A stretch of DNA of 64,000 bases from positions 2,170,001-2,234,000 of the forward strand of contig NC_052141.2 in the NCBI RefSeq assembly GCF_016086655.4, written 5' to 3'. The stretch comes from Lepeophtheirus salmonis. Its lineage: Eukaryota; Arthropoda; Copepoda; Siphonostomatoida; Caligidae. The first letter of the stretch is position 1. Every line of letters starts with the position of its first letter. Positions 58,895-64,000 of this stretch are shown one piece after another. A model generated the notes under the pieces. That model saw only the letters and a program-made list of their open reading frames with translations, made no database searches and was not told the DNA's origin. The position numbers and the translations under genes are program-made.

Positions 58895-60370
58895 TAAAGT
58901 TAATAATGTATAAAATTATTACAGAATAGTGTATCCACTTTTAATGTCATTAGAATTATTCTATTATTATTCTTACTTTGATAATTGTTAATTAATTATA
59001 ACTTTCTTATATCAATTTAAAGGTGTACCTATTTAAATCGTAGCTATATATATATAAAAGTATCATCCCTAATATCTCCTAAATCACTTCAATCTCATAT
59101 TTGTTTTATTTTTAATGTCCCAAAATTGTTTATCTTCTTACTTAGAGCTTGATAGTAAAGATTCTCTGAGGTGTAACTAATCGAGAAACTTTTTGTCCAT
59201 AGACTTGTTCTATTAGTCTGTGAACTTCATACGAATAAATTACCGCTATGTTACATAATAACTGAGCTCAACGGTCCCAACAATTGAGCTAACTCGTTTT
59301 CAGGTGCTCTAGATTATATGAATAACATATATCAGCTTCATTATGGGTTTATTTATTATAAATAAGGAAACTTGGGAAAATTATTTTTGGTGACATTCAC
59401 GACTTCGAATTTAATAATTAATTCAGAAAAAGAAGCACAAGTTTCCCACTACTTGAAGTGTCTGAAAGTATCGTTGATGATTTGTCTAATCATCCATTGT
59501 TCACTTATTGCATTACAAAAATGATTATCTTAGGAATTGTAGATGAATCACTTCTTAAAATGAAGATAGTCATTGTTTCAAATTCAATATGGCCCGTAAT
59601 CTCAAGTCGATTCGTACGACTCTACATCTCAAAGCAAAGGTTGACAGCAGATGAAACACAAAAGTTAAGCGTTAAATTTCGTTCATTTTAAATTTTTACA
59701 TCCATATATGGTTCGAAATTAATGTAGATTTAAATATTTTAACTCGTCCATTAGATACGTTATATCAAATACAAATGATTCAGAGTAAGAAAAAAAGATG
59801 CATTTTCAAAAAAGTACTGCTATGAAATTTGGGGATAAAAGTGTGTGCATGTTCTCTGAGTTAGTTTTACTATCTTTATTATTAAACTCTAAGCACAAAG
59901 ATATAAAATACAGGATATCAAAAATAAGAGACATAAGACATGGAAGTGATTTGGGAGATAAGAGTGTAAGGCCATACTGCTCACCTAACCTCAATTGGGA
60001 TGATACTTGAATTATTCATATCAAAGTTGGAACAGCGCCACTTTACCTTTTATCATACTAGACATTCCTCAAAGTCCAAAAATACCATCCCACTCACAAA
60101 GTTGTGACCGTGGAGTAAAAGAAGTAACCAACTAACCAACGCTTCAGAGCAAAATTAAAATTGTGTTTAATTTTCACTATTTATAAAACAAAAAAATAAT
60201 TCGACGTAATTGTTGATTCATAGTTTTTTTTCTTAAAAGATTAATGGAAGAAAAAGGAACTAAATATTCATATTCAATGATAAATGTCTAACTTATAGAA
60301 TATAAAAATAAAAATATGCTTAAATAAAAAAAATCGGCACTAGAAATTAAAGAATAATATATGAAAGGTC
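58895..60370. other. AT-rich spacer
   Basis: No gene recognised. The ORF at 59458-59691 has no family resemblance. Confidence 0.35.
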
Positions 60371-60374
60371 GTAT

Positions 60375-60920
60375 TTTTAAGAATTTAATCGACAGTTTAT
60401 TTAGTCCAAAATTATAAATTGGTAATAAGGGGCGGTATTATTTGGCATAAATGAACGACAAAAGTATATTTAGTCATACTATATTTCTCATTTTGTATCA
60501 AAAAATGAGATTTGAGTAATAAAAATGAAGAGAAACATCAAAGTACATGCGCGTAATACACGGTACCTCAAGATAATATATATTTATTGGCAGTATGTAT
60601 GGAACAGAAATGCTCATACAATGATGCAAGTCAGAGAAATAGTGTCACGATATTGTTGCAAAATATAGATTCTTGTCTATAATACTTAAAAAAATTAAAA
60701 TTATGTAACTCAAATTCAAATCAATAATTTTAATGAAATAACATAAAGTTTTTCTTTTTTTCGACATTTTTACAGATTTTCAAATCAAAATGCGTGTATG
60801 AAGGACCACTTTTTGGACATTTGATGGTTATTTACTTATTCAGAGGAATAAAATGCAAAATAAAAATTATCCGGCGATACCCAATTCCCAACTTTTGTCA
60901 TTTCGGTACAGTCTAATATA
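60375..60920 (-). repeat. Dispersed repeat, second family, copy b (inverted)
   Basis: Reverse complement of 54750-55270. It ends at the TA where the mariner-like element at 60925 is inserted. Confidence 0.6.
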
Positions 60921-60924
60921 TATA

Positions 60925-62198
60925 CAAGGTAGGGCATCCAAATGTTGACTGTTAATTAATGTTTATTTTCTCATTACTATGGAAAGGTATAGAAATATTT
61001 TTTTATATTCTGTTTATACCGTCCTTTTTACATATACAAACTATGCAAACTAATAATATCATCATGAGCGAGCAACAAGAAAAAAGGAAGCGCCTCTCAG
61101 ATCTTGTAGATGCTGGAGTTGATGTGATTAAGATTACGTACATTTTTAAGTGTAAAAGGGGCCTGGTTTTTAAATAGACCTAGATGAAAAAAAAATGGAG
61201 AAGACTTCTCCAGGATATCAGAAAGTGGAGGGTATAACTTTAAGAGGGATACAAAGTTCTTGTTAAGTTTGGAGAAGAATATATAGGAGAATCCCGCTAA
61301 GTCGATGAATCCCTTCACCAACGACGTCTCTTTGGCTCCTGGGACCATCAGGAGGGCTATAAAGCACAGCTTGGGATAAGTTTCTTTGACAAGGATCCAA
61401 CACCACCTTCTGACAAAGGGCATGAAAGCCAAGAGGCTCGAGAGGTGCAAGAAAATCCTCACATGGATTAAGGCAAATGGGTCAATTGTGAAAATTTTCT
61501 CGAACAAGAAGATTTTCACAGTTGATGAATTCCATAACCGCCGGAACGACTACTGCCTATATGAAACAAAAGAAAATGTCCAAGGGGTTTACCATACTAA
61601 ATATCCGGCCCAAACAATCATCCTCGGCGTTATGGCCTCTGATGGAAAGAAGATACCTCTGTTCTTTTTCAAGACTGGACAGAAAATCGACCAGGATGCC
61701 TACTATAAATAGATTAGGTACACCATCATGCTATGGCTGAAGAACAACTATCCGGAGAGTAACTACGTGTGGACCCACGACGGTGCACCTCTCACACGTC
61801 CATCAAGTTTCAAAAGTTCTGCACAGATAACATGGCTCGACTCTGATTAAATGGGATATGGCATCATTCTTCACTAGATTTGAACCCCCTGAAGTTTTTT
61901 ATATGTGCACTACAGAGAGGGAAACCAACCGGACCTCAGACCCAAATGTGGGCTCACTGATGTCATCCATAGTGGCTGCATGGAACGACTTGTCAGAGGA
62001 GTTTGTCATCAACTCCTGCATAGCCTTCAAGCGACGTGTAAAGGCCGTGGTTGATAATTAAAGTTGCCATACTAAGTGAAAAAGTTTGACAAAAACATGT
62101 TTTGGTAACATTATTTTTTTGCCTATGATTGAAAATATAAAATGTTGGATGTATTTCTATATTTATCTCTCGAGTCCACATTTTTCTGCCATACCCTG
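60925..62198 (+). mobile_element. Full-length mariner-like element
   Basis: 1,274 bases between TA dinucleotides (60923-60924, 62199-62200). Ends read CAAGGTAGGGCATCCAAATG and, from the right, CAGGGTATGGCAGAAAAATG, then T-GACT. The inverted repeats are diverged but collinear. Confidence 0.8.
61064..62061 (+). pseudogene. Mariner-like transposase, frameshifted
   Basis: Starts MSEQQEKRKRLSDLVDAGVD (helix-turn-helix). KKIFTVDEFHNRRNDYCL carries the first catalytic Asp, YVWTHDGAPLTR the second. After a frameshift SLDLNPLKFFICALQR has Lys in place of the third Asp. The end reads NSCIAFKRRVKAVVDN. Stops lie near 61177, 61710 and 61848. The total length matches a complete transposase, so decay is by point changes rather than deletion. 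Confidence 0.8.
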
Positions 62199-62204
62199 TA
62201 TATT

Positions 62205-62685
62205 GGCCATATCATATAGAAATACAAATGTATAGCTATACTTTTATTCAAATATTACAAAGCAATATTATATACAGTATCGAATAAAATAGTAAAAAGG
62301 ATTTTAATATTAATAGCCTGCATGTAATTAAGAGATAAAAAGCAGATGGTGTGATTCACTTATTATATCAGAAGATTTCGGGCCTGTTTTCAGTTTCTTT
62401 TTTAGGAGAGGTTGCTTGCTACAATAAAGGTAGTGACGTATTCAAGATCTTTATGTGCGTTCTTAGCAAAAAAAAGAAGAAGAAATTTCATTTTTAAACT
62501 AGTTTGAATACTGGGAAAATTAAATACCAGCACACACTGGTTATATGCAAACATACGTTATTTGCAACTTTTTTCCTTTTCTTAGAAATGCATTGTTTGT
62601 GATTTATTCATTTATTTAGCCGTTGATATCGAGGTTTAAATAAACTATTCTCTTAAAAGTCCTTCACTAGAGATTCCATCACATT
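62205..62685. other. AT-rich spacer
   Basis: No gene or element recognised. Confidence 0.35.
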
Positions 62686-62689
62686 TTTT

Positions 62690-63050
62690 AAACATTTATT
62701 TCTTTGCAATGTGAGGACTCGCTAATATTGTATTGCATTTTACTGTTAGCTGCCGATTCCTTTGTCTCACTCGATACGTCACGGCTATTTCATAATTTAT
62801 TATTTTTCATAAATAAAAGAAGTTGCTAATTATTTATGGTCCGTTTCCAAAATAGCAGTAATACGATTTCTTTTTGATCCCTCGTCATATATATATATAA
62901 ATATATTGGCCATCTTATGACATCAAGATTATTTTTTTGCTATTATATGTAAACACAAATAGATAGCTCCGATTTAAATAATATAATATTTTGCAAACTA
63001 TAATTCATCTTAAAAATTGTGGAGAAATAATATGACAATGATAGTCTGGG
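62690..63050 (+). repeat. Dispersed repeat, second family, copy c
   Basis: Matches 54540-54800 in the same orientation (GTTAGCTGCCGATTC; GTCCGTTTCCAAAATAGCAG). The similarity fades to the right. Confidence 0.5.
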
Positions 63051-63767
63051 AGTACTTAATCAAAGAGATATGAAGCAGTTGAAGTGATTGACTAATGAAT
63101 ACACACTGATTTTGGGCCTTTTTTTTACTTTTTTGAAGAAAAATTGCGTCATACAAAATAAAGAACGACATGTGAGACCTTTAACGGTAGCTCCAATTTA
63201 TAATATTATGGCTCGTAAAATGACATTAAATTAATTTTACGAGTGCAAAATGAATGAAAAAGTAAAAAAAAATGTGGTTGCTATTTAATTGATATTGTTC
63301 GTTTTTGGGGTCTCATTTTCACCCAGTTCACTAATTACATACATTATGAAAAGACGTTCACTAATGGAGGGATACCGATAAAGAAATACAGGATGAAACT
63401 ATCGACGAAGAGAAACAATTTTTAAATTTAAGATAAGATTAATTGCATAGCAATGATGTGTTTTTGGATATTGGAGCGTTTCCAAAATAAATTTGATATA
63501 GCCAAAAGTTTTTTTACAACATGGTGTTCAAAAAGTCTTGGAGTGTTATTTAAAAGGTATTTTAGGGATTTTTCGTCAACATTCGGCTCGAAGTTTTGGG
63601 TTCAATAGTTTTAAAAGATAGGCTCGGGGGTTGGCGTAATTAATCAAAGCTAAATTATTAGCCGTACTTGTTTACTAATATGAAGAATAACAATTGGTCA
63701 TGAGTGTAAGTAACTCTTTATTTTGAAATTTCTTTCCTCCCAATAAAGTATTACATATTTTTGATTA

Positions 63768-63930
63768 TCTATATTAATAAAGCAAAGTTTATCTGGAATT
63801 GTGTGCCTTGTAAAATCATGTTTGAAAGGAAAAATGAGAGTACATATAAAAATAAATTTGACTTTAGATGAGGTTTATGAGCGTGTATGTCTAGCTAAAG
63901 CTCCGCCAAGGAGCTCTTTAGAGACTACGG
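63768..63930 (+). mobile_element. Possible short Helitron-like end
   Basis: TCTATATTAATAAAGCAAAG resembles the sequence at 14898, followed 130 bases on by a hairpin, AGCTCCGCCAAGGAGCT. The 3' consensus is absent, so this is weak. Confidence 0.25.
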
Positions 63931-64000
63931 TATTCCTTGGTTTATCAGCTCATTAAAAAAAAAAAAAAAAGAAGATAATTACATATTTTTTAGGTTTCAA

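Noticed and set aside
61097..61519. 140-codon minus-strand ORF
   Set aside because: It is antisense to the mariner-like transposase at 61064-62061 and has no motif of its own.
1..64000. tRNA, rRNA, CRISPR arrays, prokaryotic operons
   Set aside because: No cloverleaf with T-loop and acceptor pairing, no rRNA-like block, no regular repeat-spacer array and no Shine-Dalgarno-led gene series was seen.

Overview
The window looks like AT-rich, transposon-dense nuclear DNA from an arthropod. Introns, GT-AG splice sites, TATA-box promoters and the element mix (Tc1/mariner, P element, hAT, Helitron, Ty3/gypsy, LINE) rule out a prokaryote. Lineage-specific secreted genes built from fibronectin type II (FN2) modules suggest a parasitic copepod such as the salmon louse. 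That identification is an inference. No rRNA, tRNA or CRISPR was seen.

The only convincing host genes are two paralogous minus-strand genes, at 24422-28205 (copy 1) and 39483-45922 (copy 2). Each has a TATA box about 61 bases before the ATG, a signal-peptide exon, an FN2 exon of 180 bases, three micro-exons (27, 21, 30 bases), a second FN2 exon, a charged linker exon, a third FN2 exon of 180 bases, a 24-base micro-exon and a final FN2 exon. Every intron I could place is phase 1, so every internal exon can be lost or gained without a frameshift. The second FN2 exon is split in both copies at the same base by a hAT-like element. In copy 1 both ends of a 2,058-base insertion survive. In copy 2 the distal half of the exon is gone and the linker exon has grown into a 17-residue acidic repeat. 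The duplicated block runs from about 24.05 to 30.17 kb and from about 39.15 to 47.13 kb, and includes a flanking tandem-repeat array.

Nearly everything else is decayed mobile DNA. 1-6.9 kb: AT-rich with a LINE tail. 6.9-8.04 kb: P-element transposase (minus). 8.09-11.64 kb: Ty3/gypsy RNase H-integrase interrupted by a compact LTR element with intact LTRs and target-site duplication, then a decayed second copy of its 3' end. 12.07-12.98 kb: deleted mariner-like (DD37D) element. 13.6-14.9 kb: Helitron. 15.3 kb: THAP fragment. 16.4-17.1 kb: Tc1/mariner relic. 17.9-19.2 kb: second P element. 19.6-22.35 kb: LINE. 29.6 kb: solo LTR. 31-36.4 kb: inverted LINE/repeat arrangement. 44.25-44.88 kb: foldback element. 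48-53 kb: hAT pieces around a minus-strand gypsy. 54.5-63 kb: dispersed repeats, a 133-codon orphan ORF, a Helitron, a minus-strand LINE with RNase H and a 1,274-base mariner-like element.

The two FN2 genes probably encode secreted multi-module proteins. Whether they are expressed depends on skipping or splicing out the broken module, which symmetric phase-1 exons permit.
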